NCBI GenBank assembly: GCA_964515905.1
Contig: CAZEWK010000078.1
Location: forward strand, 1-17,196
Reading direction: 5' to 3'
DNA from: GCA-2712985 sp964515905
GTDB lineage: Bacteria > Pseudomonadota > Alphaproteobacteria > UBA7887
DNA: 17,196 bases
Position 1 is the first letter of the stretch, and each line of letters opens with the position of its first letter. Positions 7,302 to 14,668 of the stretch are shown piece by piece. The position numbers and the translations under genes were made by a program. The notes beneath the pieces were generated by a model. It did no database searches, had not been told where the DNA came from, and saw only the letters and a program-made list of their open reading frames with translations.

Positions 7302-8324
7302 ATGACGGAGTATGTAAACCGGCAGATACGACTTGCCGGCCGACCAGTAGGGCTTCCAAAAGAAAGTGATTGGGAATTAGTGGAAGAAGCGATACCAACT
7401 CCTGGCCCTGGGCAATTAGTTTTGAGGAATCACTTTATTTCAGTGGACCCCGCTATGCGCGGCTGGATGAATGACCGAAAATCTTATGTCCCCGCACTGC
7501 CCTTAGGTTCCACAATGCGAGCCTTGACCGTTGGCGAAGTCGTTGCAAGCAAACATCCGACCTTCTCCGTTGGAGATCCGGTAGCCGGCCTAGGGGGCGT
7601 CCAAATGTATTCCTTAAGTGAGGGCTCCGATATACAAAAAATTGACTTATCCTTAGCCCCTTTTCCTGTATGGTTGGATACTCTCGGTATAGCGGGACTA
7701 ACAGCCTATTGTGGATTACTAAAAATTGGTGAACCTCAAGCTGGTGAAACGGTTCTAGTTTCAGGAGCAGCTGGCTCTGTTGGGGTTCATGTTGGACAAA
7801 TTGCGAAACTAAAAGGTTGTCGTGCCGTCGGCATTGCTGGCGGGCCAAAAAAATGCGCACACCTCTTAGAAACTATGGGCTTCGACGGTGCAATCGATTA
7901 CAAAAATGAGACATTATCAGATGGCCTGAAGCGCACCTGCCCGGAGGGAATCGATATTTTCTTCGATAATATTGGCGGCGATATATTAAATACTGCCCTC
8001 GCAAGAATAAACGTGGGGGCACGAGTAGTTATTTGTGGTGCAATTTCGCAGTACAATGCAACTGAACTGACTCCCGGACCATCTGCCTACATTAATCTGC
8101 TGGGACGACGAGGAAAGATGCAAGGATTCATCTATTTTGATTTTCGCGAACAATGGCCACAAATGCAAAAAGACCTAGCGAAGTGGAGGGAAGATGGAGA
8201 AATCAATACGGAACACGATATTGCCAAAGGACCAGTTGATATTTTTCCCGAAACTCTGTTGCGTTTGTTCCGTGGTGATAACTTCGGAAAACTTATGATT
8301 GAACTACCAACAAACCTGGAGTGA
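7302..8324 (+). CDS. NADP-dependent zinc-free medium-chain oxidoreductase (CurA/PTGR-like)
   Basis: A 340-residue member of the medium-chain dehydrogenase/reductase superfamily. It lacks the zinc-binding cysteine cluster of alcohol dehydrogenases and matches the leukotriene B4 dehydrogenase / prostaglandin reductase / CurA branch: N-terminal 'FISVDPAMRGWM' (about 45-56), the nucleotide motif SGAAGSVG at 154-161, a 'GGPKKC' phosphate-binding segment near 180-185, and 'DYKNE' at 199-203. Enzymes of this branch use NADPH to reduce the double bond of alpha,beta-unsaturated ketones or aldehydes. Here it could saturate an enone in a degradation pathway or detoxify reactive carbonyls. AAGG lies eight bases before the ATG. 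It is followed 71 bases later by the small YkgJ-type gene. Confidence 0.9.
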   Translation: MTEYVNRQIRLAGRPVGLPKESDWELVEEAIPTPGPGQLVLRNHFISVDPAMRGWMNDRKSYVPALPLGSTMRALTVGEVVASKHPTFSVGDPVAGLGGVQMYSLSEGSDIQKIDLSLAPFPVWLDTLGIAGLTAYCGLLKIGEPQAGETVLVSGAAGSVGVHVGQIAKLKGCRAVGIAGGPKKCAHLLETMGFDGAIDYKNETLSDGLKRTCPEGIDIFFDNIGGDILNTALARINVGARVVICGAISQYNATELTPGPSAYINLLGRRGKMQGFIYFDFREQWPQMQKDLAKWREDGEINTEHDIAKGPVDIFPETLLRLFRGDNFGKLMIELPTNLE

Positions 8325-8395
8325 TATGAGCTATTTGGTCCACGCCAAAATCTTTCACCAATCACTTGAAACAACTTATTAAAGCAAAACAAAAG

Positions 8396-8761
8396 ATGAC
8401 TCGTTTATACAACTGCGAAAAATGCCCGGCCTATTGCTGTTCGTATGGTCGTATCGTTGTCACGAAAAAGGATATCCATAGACTTGCACGTCACTTCTCG
8501 ATTTCCCCTGCCAATGCCGAAACTCGCTTTACCAAGCGAGGAGGAACATCCAAGGAACGAATTCTTCGGCACCAATCTGACGAACATTTTATTACGATAT
8601 GTCGATTTCTTGACACCAAAACACGTAATTGCACGATATACGAATCGCGACCTAGCATTTGCAGAGAATTTCCTGGTCAAGGACGGTGCGGATATTATGA
8701 TTTCTTAAGTTTTGAACGTCGTACCCAGAACGATCCGGACTGGATTGCCACTACAAACTAA
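8396..8761 (+). CDS. YkgJ-family cysteine-cluster protein
   Basis: A small protein of 121 residues from the ATG at 8396. The frame extends back in-frame to a TTG at 8366, which would give 131 residues, but the added ten residues are Lys/Gln-rich and precede no conserved motif. Eight cysteines are arranged as C-x2-C-x3-CC near the N-terminus (Cys7, 10, 14, 15) and a second set at Cys69, 79, 89 and 98, including the typical 'YESRPSICREFP' motif. This is the YkgJ / UPF0153 pattern, which is predicted to bind zinc or an iron-sulfur cluster. The function is not established. It is embedded between a reductase gene and a GST gene in the same direction, with 32 bases before the GST start, so it is probably co-transcribed. 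Confidence 0.8.
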   Translation: MTRLYNCEKCPAYCCSYGRIVVTKKDIHRLARHFSISPANAETRFTKRGGTSKERILRHQSDEHFITICRFLDTKTRNCTIYESRPSICREFPGQGRCGYYDFLSFERRTQNDPDWIATTN

Positions 8762-8793
8762 CTACTTATTGTCTGTGAATTAGGAAAAAAAGC

Positions 8794-9405
8794 ATGACAC
8801 TCCAAATTATTGGGATACCCCAATCGAATTTCGTACGAGCGGTGCGGATGGTAGCCGAAGAAAAAGGCATTGAGTACGAGTTGTTGGCGACTATGCCTCA
8901 CTCTGAAGAGATTAATGCAATAAGTCCAACCGGGAAAGTGCCAGGATTACGCCATGGAGATCTCCAGTTGTCTGAATCACAGCCGATTGCCCGGTATATC
9001 GATAATCATTTTGATGGCCCAAAACTAGTCCCCGAAGACCGTCGCGAAGCCGGGAAAGTGGAACAATGGATTTCTATTGCGGCAACAGATATCGATCAAC
9101 TTTTAATTCGAAATTATGTGGTGGAGTACATATTCCACAAAGACGAGGATGGCAATGTTGTGAGAAGGAAGATTGATCGAGCTATAAAACGTTTCCCAAA
9201 AATGTTTTCTATGATCGAGAGCGCGCTCGCTGACGGATATTTTGGATCCGGCCAGTTCAGTATGGCAGACTGTTTCATCACTCCCATTCTGCATTTTACT
9301 AGCCTATGGCCAGAGGGAAAAGAAGCAATTGAGGGTCACAGCTCCATCCAAGATTACCTTTCACGAATGACTCAGAGGAAAAGTTTTCAAAATACGGAAT
9401 CATAG
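8794..9405 (+). CDS. Glutathione S-transferase family protein (first of three)
   Basis: A 203-residue soluble GST. The N-terminal thioredoxin-like domain (about 1-75) carries the likely glutathione-activating residue Ser11 (PQSNFVRAVR), the cis-proline Pro50 (GKVPGL) and the gamma-glutamyl binding pair Glu61-Ser62 (LSESQPIARYI). The all-helical domain ends with the N-capping motif 'FSMADCFITP'. The specific class is not clear to me. Such proteins conjugate glutathione to electrophiles, isomerise, or cleave ethers. A Shine-Dalgarno AGGA lies ahead of the ATG. Only three bases separate its stop from the start of the enoyl-CoA hydratase gene, so the two are surely translated from one mRNA and may act in the same pathway. 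Confidence 0.88.
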   Translation: MTLQIIGIPQSNFVRAVRMVAEEKGIEYELLATMPHSEEINAISPTGKVPGLRHGDLQLSESQPIARYIDNHFDGPKLVPEDRREAGKVEQWISIAATDIDQLLIRNYVVEYIFHKDEDGNVVRRKIDRAIKRFPKMFSMIESALADGYFGSGQFSMADCFITPILHFTSLWPEGKEAIEGHSSIQDYLSRMTQRKSFQNTES

Positions 9406-9408
9406 ACG

Positions 9409-10233
9409 ATGGGCAATCAGACTATAAATACCGGCACAGACCAACTTCTTTGTGAAATAAAAGATCGGGTTGCAATTATCACATTAAACCGCCCCCAAGT
9501 TCGAAATGCACTGGGTGACGAAATCACACCAGCACTTCGCCAGGCAATACGAGAAAGAGGAAAGGATCCAAATGTTGGGTCCTTGCTTCTGACGGGGGCT
9601 GGCAACGCATTTTGTGCCGGCGGTGACATCAAAGGAATGGCGGGGAAAAATGACTCGGGGTTCACTCCATCGTTAGAAGAGAAGGTCGCTGTCCTAAAAG
9701 AACGTCAGCGAACCCTAACTGGGGCCCTTCGAACAATTACCAAACCAACAATTGCCGCCTTACCGGGGCCTGCTGCGGGAGCTGGACTTGCGATTGCCCT
9801 AGCCTGCGACATACGATTTGCGGGATCTTCAGCTTTTATCAGTACCGGATATGCCAAAGTAGGGCTTTCTGGGGACTACGGCATAGCCTGGCTGCTCACA
9901 CAACTGATTGGAACTGCCCGAGCAAGAGAATTGATGTTCACGGCCGACCGGGTTGACGCAAAGACATGCCATAGTTTGGGTCTAGTAAATCGAGTTGTTC
10001 CAGATAACGCGCTCCAAGAAGAGGCTTTCGCCTTTGCTAAATCACTCTCGAATGGTCCGACCATCGCACTCAGAAATATGAAGGAAAACCTTGAAGAGGC
10101 TTTGCATACTTCCTTTATGTCAGCCCTAGATGGTGAGGCAGAGCGGCTGGTTTCCTGTGCTCAGACCAGGGATCATAAAGAAGCTGTACATGCCTTCATA
10201 GAAAAGCGAGATCCTCAATTTAACGGCACTTAA
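9409..10233 (+). CDS. Enoyl-CoA hydratase/isomerase family protein (PaaG-like)
   Basis: A 274-residue crotonase-fold enzyme acting on acyl-CoA thioesters. The CoA-binding and first oxyanion-hole motif is 'FCAGGDIKGM' (about 68-77). The second is 'GPAAGAGLAIALACDIR' (about 120-136). In the active-site helix the sequence reads 'GLSGDYGIAWLL' (about 152-163) in place of the Glu-bearing 'GAGGTQ' of classical enoyl-CoA hydratases, which is closer to PaaG-type isomerases of phenylacetate degradation that use an Asp. Hydration, isomerisation or ring-oxepin formation are all possible, and the reaction is not settled by sequence. The start is three bases after the GST stop and there is a 107-base gap before the CoA-transferase gene. 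Together these suggest CoA-thioester catabolism. Confidence 0.88.
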   Translation: MGNQTINTGTDQLLCEIKDRVAIITLNRPQVRNALGDEITPALRQAIRERGKDPNVGSLLLTGAGNAFCAGGDIKGMAGKNDSGFTPSLEEKVAVLKERQRTLTGALRTITKPTIAALPGPAAGAGLAIALACDIRFAGSSAFISTGYAKVGLSGDYGIAWLLTQLIGTARARELMFTADRVDAKTCHSLGLVNRVVPDNALQEEAFAFAKSLSNGPTIALRNMKENLEEALHTSFMSALDGEAERLVSCAQTRDHKEAVHAFIEKRDPQFNGT

Positions 10234-10340
10234 GACCATTCGGACTTTTACAATTAGCACAAACTTTTTGCATGCTATCCAGATAATGAGACACAACACA
10301 TTATATCAGCCCGAACATCAGAAAAGAGCGAGGCTTCTTT

Positions 10341-11528
10341 ATGGACTTTCTTGAAGGTATTCGCGTCCTAAGTTTCAACCACTTTCTTTTAGGGCCTGTA
10401 GGCACCCAGGTGCTAGCAGACCTTGGAGCCGATGTGATAGGTATCGAGCCCGTTACGGGCGCCTTTCAGCGTCACTGGGGTGGTCTTGGAAGTCATAAAG
10501 TGAACGGAGAAAGCATGCTCCAAATCTGTGGCAGCCGAAACAAACGAAGCCTAGCTATTGATATGAAATCCTCCGAGGGTTCCTCAGTAGTCCGAAAACT
10601 TATTAAAACGGCCGATATAATAAGTGAAAACTTTCGCCCAGGTGTTATGGATAAATTAGGTTTTGGGTATCAAGACGTCCAAAAACTAAATCCCAGCATT
10701 ATATATGCTGCGGCTTCCGGCTTTGGGCAAGACGGGCCTTACAGAGAACGCCCTGGACAGGATCTGGTCATACAAGCTCTTTCTGGCCTGGTAAATATCA
10801 ATGGGAGCAATGAACAACCTCCCACTGCAGTAGGGGTGTCTGCCGCCGATCACCACGGAGCTCAAATACTCGCAATGTCAATTTTAGCCGCCTTGTTCCG
10901 TCGAGAAAAAAGCGGAAAAGGTTGCCGGATTGATATTGACCTCTTGTCTGCCGCATTAGACCTACAAAATGAGTCACTAGTTTGCTACGCCAACAGTTCT
11001 GTGAAATCACAACGTCCTCCTCCTAATATTGCAGGATGGTATTTTCCCGCCCCGTACGGAATTTACCAAACAAGCGATGGATACGTTGCAATCTCTTTGG
11101 GTTCTATGAGTGATATTTCCGATGCACTCGATCTCCCCGAATTACAAAAGTTTAGTGATTCCGACATTTTTAAACACAGAGAAACCATAGCTTCACTTAT
11201 CCAGGATTGTGTAAAGACATTACCAGTCACAGAAGTGGAGCAGAAATTGGAGAAAAAAAAGTTATGGTACTCTAGGGTTAATGATTACGAAGCCGTATTC
11301 AATGATCCCCAGGTACAGCACAATGGATCTTTCCTCAAAGTAAAAAACCAAGGAGAGGAAGAAATTACCTTGCTAGCTCATCCTGCCAAATATGATGGAA
11401 TACGACCTGGTGTGCGCCTTCCCCCCCAAGCACTGGGAGCGCAAACCGGTGACATTCTGCAAGAATTGGGATATTCAGAGGATGAAATACAAGAACTTCA
11501 GGTGTCGGGTGTAATTCATCAGGCCTAA
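10341..11528 (+). CDS. CaiB/BaiF family (family III) CoA-transferase
   Basis: A 395-residue member of the family that includes formyl-CoA transferase, carnitine CoA-transferase and alpha-methylacyl-CoA racemase. Recognisable blocks are 'GTQVLADLGADVIGIEP' (about 21-37), 'NKRSLAIDMKS' (67-77), 'ISENFRPGVMDKLGFGY' (94-110), 'GFGQDGPYRERPGQDLVIQALSG' (128-149; its parts are shown here in one frame only to orient), and 'AADHHGAQ' with Asp170 in the position of the catalytic Asp that forms the mixed anhydride with the acyl group. It would move CoA between carboxylic acids, which activates a substrate for the neighbouring hydratase and dehydrogenase, or it could racemise a branched acyl-CoA. GAGG lies shortly before the ATG. 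The SDR gene follows 23 bases later in the same direction. Confidence 0.9.
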   Translation: MDFLEGIRVLSFNHFLLGPVGTQVLADLGADVIGIEPVTGAFQRHWGGLGSHKVNGESMLQICGSRNKRSLAIDMKSSEGSSVVRKLIKTADIISENFRPGVMDKLGFGYQDVQKLNPSIIYAAASGFGQDGPYRERPGQDLVIQALSGLVNINGSNEQPPTAVGVSAADHHGAQILAMSILAALFRREKSGKGCRIDIDLLSAALDLQNESLVCYANSSVKSQRPPPNIAGWYFPAPYGIYQTSDGYVAISLGSMSDISDALDLPELQKFSDSDIFKHRETIASLIQDCVKTLPVTEVEQKLEKKKLWYSRVNDYEAVFNDPQVQHNGSFLKVKNQGEEEITLLAHPAKYDGIRPGVRLPPQALGAQTGDILQELGYSEDEIQELQVSGVIHQA

Positions 11529-11551
11529 GATTTATAACGATTGGAGCACTT

Positions 11552-12394
11552 ATGGGACGACTTGATGGAAAAGTTGTGGTCATTACAGGAGCAACCAGTG
11601 GTATCGGACGACAAACTGCAGAACTGTGCGTAGAGCATGGGGCCAAGGTAGTCGTATCAGGAAGACGCCAGGTAGAGGGCCAAAAATTGGCAAAATCTCT
11701 TGGAAGCTCGGCGATATATGTGAAGGCTGATGTAGCCGCAGAAAAAGACGTTGAGAATCTCATTCAGATGTCAAAAACAACCTTTGGCCAGATCGACTGC
11801 TTGTTCAATAATGCGGGGATTCCTGGCAAGTCTGGTGGTCTAGACAGTTTAGAAACTGACCAAATCAATGAGGAAGTGGCGGTCCTTATCAACGGCGTAT
11901 TGTACGGTATGAAACACGTCTCACCAATTATGAAGCAACAGGGTAGTGGCAGTATTATTAATACAGGAAGTATTGCAGGCCAAAGGGCAGGCTATGGGGT
12001 ATCCATGGTCTATAGCATAGCCAAAGCTGCTGTTATCCACGCAAGCAAGTGTGCCGCTATGGAACTTGCGGAACACAAAATTCGAGTTAACAGTTTGTCC
12101 CCAGGTGCCATAGTTACCGGAATTTTTGGCAAGGCTTTTGGGCTAAGTGACAATCAGGCCGATTCGAAAGGATCGACAGACCAGTTACTCCAACGTTTTG
12201 AAGGTGCTCAACCCTACCCAAGAGCAGGTATTGCTAACGATATTGCTCGCGCGGCCGTGTTCCTAGCGAGCGATGATTCCGAATTTGTCACAGGCACTGA
12301 CTTACTAGTGGACGGCGGCATGATCGCGGGCCGCCGATGGTCCGATACGATGTCGCGGTTCGAAGGATTAAGCCAGGCTATCGCCAATTCATAA
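11552..12394 (+). CDS. Short-chain dehydrogenase/reductase (SDR) family oxidoreductase
   Basis: A 280-residue classical SDR. The cofactor motif TGATSGIG is at 12-19. 'SGRR' at 36-39, at the end of the second strand, suggests NADP(H) over NAD(H). NNAG is at 86-89. The catalytic Ser140 (NTGS), Tyr154 and Lys158 (YSIAK) form the usual triad, and 'DLLVDGG' closes the fold. The reaction is oxidation of a hydroxyl or reduction of a carbonyl, plausibly a hydroxyacyl-CoA or a cyclic alcohol in this cluster. It is translated 23 bases after the CoA-transferase gene, with GGAG before the ATG, and converges with the - strand GST gene, whose stop codon is 14 bases away. Confidence 0.92.
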   Translation: MGRLDGKVVVITGATSGIGRQTAELCVEHGAKVVVSGRRQVEGQKLAKSLGSSAIYVKADVAAEKDVENLIQMSKTTFGQIDCLFNNAGIPGKSGGLDSLETDQINEEVAVLINGVLYGMKHVSPIMKQQGSGSIINTGSIAGQRAGYGVSMVYSIAKAAVIHASKCAAMELAEHKIRVNSLSPGAIVTGIFGKAFGLSDNQADSKGSTDQLLQRFEGAQPYPRAGIANDIARAAVFLASDDSEFVTGTDLLVDGGMIAGRRWSDTMSRFEGLSQAIANS

Positions 12395-12403
12395 TACATG
12401 GTC

Positions 12404-12436
12404 CGTAGTTACGCTGGACTACGAGGCTGTTTTTTT
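12404..12436 (+). terminator. Possible terminator between the convergent SDR and GST genes
   Basis: CGTAGT (12404-12409) pairs with ACTACG (12418-12423) around an eight-base loop, and a run of seven T follows at 12430-12436. Six bases lie between stem and T-run, and the T-run falls inside the end of the opposite-strand GST gene, so this is only a weak case for termination of the SDR transcript. Confidence 0.3.
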
Positions 12437-13239
12437 ACGTATACTTCAAATTTCTCCGAGTTAAAGGCGAAAGGCTGCACTACCCCTCCAAATTCCTCGA
12501 GCGTATTTGTGATCGTTTGGACTTTAAGCAAATTCTCCCAAACACGTGATAGAGTGGGGAACTCTTTTGGCAGGTCTATTCCTGCAAGCAAAGCATTTCG
12601 AATCTGCGGGACCAGGAAACAGTCCGCCAGTGTAATTGTGTCTCCAACAGAGAACTCTCCCGAGCAAGCCTGCATGATGTTCTCCATCGCTCCAAACTCA
12701 CGCTGAATAAAGTGGATCCGAAGGGGGTGAGTAAGTGGAGTATCCCTAACCATACCCCACTCACCCATAGCTTGAATGATAAACGGAATGTTTTGATAAG
12801 GTTGCACGTCCGCAGCAATAATCCACATAATACGCCGCACCTCCGTCTTCCCCCACAAATCTTCGGGCATCATAGCTTGACCTATGTTTTCAGAAACGTA
12901 GTCATTTACGTATTCGATAATCGGACCCGATTGAGTCATTTTGCGACCATCCGGCAACAATAGTACGGGTATCCGTCCTTCTGGATTAAAAGCAAAAAGA
13001 TTACTCGTCCCCAGTTTTTCCGTTTCAGGGTCTCCCTCCGGCATCGTAAACACCGGAATGCCTCTTTCGTCTGTGCCAAATCCCGTTTTAACCAACTGCA
13101 CAAGACTGTCGGGAACACCTCGACAACGTAAATAGAGAATAACTCGTAACGATGCACTGCTGGTGGGATGATAGTATAAACGAAAAGACGGTTGGATCTT
13201 TTTACTCTCCGGTGGAGTGTATTTTTTCTCTGGCGACAT
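12409..13239 (-). CDS. Zeta-like glutathione S-transferase (maleylacetoacetate isomerase-like)
   Basis: The only - strand gene, 276 residues. The C-terminal half closely follows maleylacetoacetate isomerase/zeta GST: 'AADVQPYQNIPF', 'IQREFGAMENIMQA', 'FSVGDTITLADCFLVPQIRNA'. In the N-terminal domain the zeta active-site motif S-S-C-S-x-R-V appears as S27-S28-A29-S30-L-R-V, so the position usually holding Cys is Ala. Between the first helix and the cis-Pro91 segment the loop (about 50-83) is longer than in typical zeta GSTs, and there is an N-terminal extension of roughly 18 residues, Lys- and Pro-rich. Zeta enzymes isomerise maleylacetoacetate or a maleylpyruvate-type ring-cleavage product with glutathione. 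With the Ala substitution it may instead conjugate or dehalogenate. Its promoter would lie in the gap shared with the luciferase-like gene. Confidence 0.85.
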   Translation of the reverse strand: MSPEKKYTPPESKKIQPSFRLYYHPTSSASLRVILYLRCRGVPDSLVQLVKTGFGTDERGIPVFTMPEGDPETEKLGTSNLFAFNPEGRIPVLLLPDGRKMTQSGPIIEYVNDYVSENIGQAMMPEDLWGKTEVRRIMWIIAADVQPYQNIPFIIQAMGEWGMVRDTPLTHPLRIHFIQREFGAMENIMQACSGEFSVGDTITLADCFLVPQIRNALLAGIDLPKEFPTLSRVWENLLKVQTITNTLEEFGGVVQPFAFNSEKFEVYVKKQPRSPA

Positions 13240-13320
13240 GCTTAAACCTCATTTGCATAGCACGAATCTAATAGGCGACAAGTTGCAACACTTTACCATT
13301 AAAATGACCGACGTATAGCG

Positions 13321-13349
13321 TTGTTCCCCTTAACTGCCATAAGTATACT
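13321..13349 (+). promoter_or_regulatory. Candidate sigma-70 promoter for the luciferase-like gene
   Basis: TTGTTC (13321-13326) and TATACT (13344-13349) are 17 bases apart, with 3/6 and 5/6 consensus matches. It would start transcription near 13356. That leaves a 36-base leader if translation begins at the ATG at 13392, but only about nine bases if it began at the GTG at 13365. Confidence 0.4.
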
Positions 13350-13391
13350 CCCATCCCTTAGCAAGTGGCCCGCCACATATGGAATATAGGA

Positions 13392-14330
13392 ATGAAACCA
13401 AAAATTGGATATCTGCTACCTACCCGAGAGTGTGTCATGGGTGGTCAACTCGCTACAGCCCCCCTACTTTCTTTGTCCGAACAAGCCGAGGCCCTTGGCT
13501 ACGATTCGATCTGGGTCGGGGACAGCTTGTTAGCTCGCCCCCGACACGAACCCCTGACACTGTTAGCGGCTGTCGGCGCCAAAACAAAGGCCATGGAACT
13601 CGGAACGGCTATTCTTTTACCAGCCCTTCGGAATCCGGTAGTGCTGGCACACCTTGTGGCAACAGTGGACCAAATTTGTGAAGGAAGACTTATATTGGGT
13701 GTCGGCATCGCGACAGATGTTCCAAATGTTCGTAGCGAATTCAAGGCAGCTGGTGTGCCTTTTGAGAAAAGAGTCGGCCGCATGATGGAGGGGATACGCC
13801 TATGCAAATCACTGTGGAGAGGCGAACCAGTTCATTGGAGAGGTCGATGGGACGTAGAGTGTGAGTCTTTGGGAATGTTACCCTATAGAGAAGGTGGACC
13901 ACCAATATGGGGGGGCGGCTCAGCCATGGGAGCCTTAACTCGTGCCGGCAAATACCTAGACGGATGGTTCCCTGTCGGGCCGGATGCAAAAAAAATTAGT
14001 GAATACTGGAAAACCGTTCAACAAGTTGCCCAGGAAGAAGGTAGAAATAATGAAGATTTGACTTGCGCCGCTTATGTAACCCTATCCATAAATAATGATG
14101 TACAGACGGCACAAGAAAACCTTGATGATTATCTATCTGGTTACTACGGAGCTCCCGCCGATTTTATAAAAAAGCAGCAATCTTGTTATGCTGGCCCAAT
14201 GGGCGCGGCTGGCCCTTGGATTCAATCATTTGTTGAGGCCGGCGCAAGTCACTTAGTACTCCGATTTACCGGAGACCATGAGAAAAATTTGGAAGAATTC
14301 AACACACTCCGGTCTGAGTTACAGTGGTGA
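13392..14330 (+). CDS. LLM class (luciferase-like) flavin-dependent oxidoreductase
   Basis: A 312-residue bacterial luciferase-like protein with a TIM-barrel fold. The frame extends upstream to a GTG at 13365. I prefer the ATG at 13392 because the family usually starts 'MKPKIGYLLP' and a GGA lies eight bases upstream. Key blocks are 'AEALGYDSIWVGDS' (about 32-45), 'GTAILLPALRNP' (71-82), 'GRLILGVGIA' (98-107), the 'GVPFEKR...EGIRLCKSLW' helix (about 123-143) and 'PIWGGGSAMGALTR'. Such enzymes use reduced FMN or F420 for monooxygenation or hydride transfer. The cofactor is not decided by what I can see. It is the only gene reading + between a divergent GST and the 338-base gap, so it is probably transcribed alone. 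Confidence 0.88.
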   Translation: MKPKIGYLLPTRECVMGGQLATAPLLSLSEQAEALGYDSIWVGDSLLARPRHEPLTLLAAVGAKTKAMELGTAILLPALRNPVVLAHLVATVDQICEGRLILGVGIATDVPNVRSEFKAAGVPFEKRVGRMMEGIRLCKSLWRGEPVHWRGRWDVECESLGMLPYREGGPPIWGGGSAMGALTRAGKYLDGWFPVGPDAKKISEYWKTVQQVAQEEGRNNEDLTCAAYVTLSINNDVQTAQENLDDYLSGYYGAPADFIKKQQSCYAGPMGAAGPWIQSFVEAGASHLVLRFTGDHEKNLEEFNTLRSELQW

Positions 14331-14668
14331 CAATCTTGTGTCGGAAAATACTATGATGTCCCCAGCCCATCTCCCTAATCAATACGGCTCTCACGTTAAA
14401 TAGTGTGGAACCCTTGGGTCATTAACCTAAGCACCGATCATTGGAACCTATTAGTTCTACGCAACTCCGTGCATAAAGTCGTTTTTCATAATTATTAATT
14501 TTGTGGTACAAACTAATGACGACTAGCTTTGTAATACTTAAGACCTTTTTTACATTTCCTAGCTCCAAGTCTTATAATTATAGAGTTGATCGGTAATCTC
14601 TTTGACTCAAATGATTTGTACATTTTTCGGCACCAAATACCCTTACACCGCTATTTAGGTTCTATCTC
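14331..14668. other. 338-base gene-free interval
   Basis: No credible reading frame, RNA gene or repeat was found. The interval is A+T-rich in its second half and carries a good promoter candidate for the following GST gene (14549-14578). Only very short stem-loops were seen (ACCC/GGGT near 14410), with no clear terminator for the luciferase-like gene. Confidence 0.6.
14549..14578 (+). promoter_or_regulatory. Sigma-70 type promoter for the third GST gene
   Basis: TTTACA (14549-14554, 5/6 match to the -35) and a perfect TATAAT (14573-14578) are separated by 18 bases. Transcription would begin near 14585, giving a leader of about 85 bases. This is the best promoter match noticed in the window. 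Confidence 0.6.

Noticed and set aside
7453..7860. 135-residue open frame on the - strand inside the zinc-free reductase gene
   Set aside because: Antisense to a gene with intact family motifs. Its Arg/Gln/His-rich composition matches a reverse-frame artefact.
13282..13289. GTTGCAAC palindrome in the gap between the divergent GST and luciferase-like genes
   Set aside because: An eight-base palindrome is expected by chance at this scale, and no second copy or flanking symmetry was found to support an operator.
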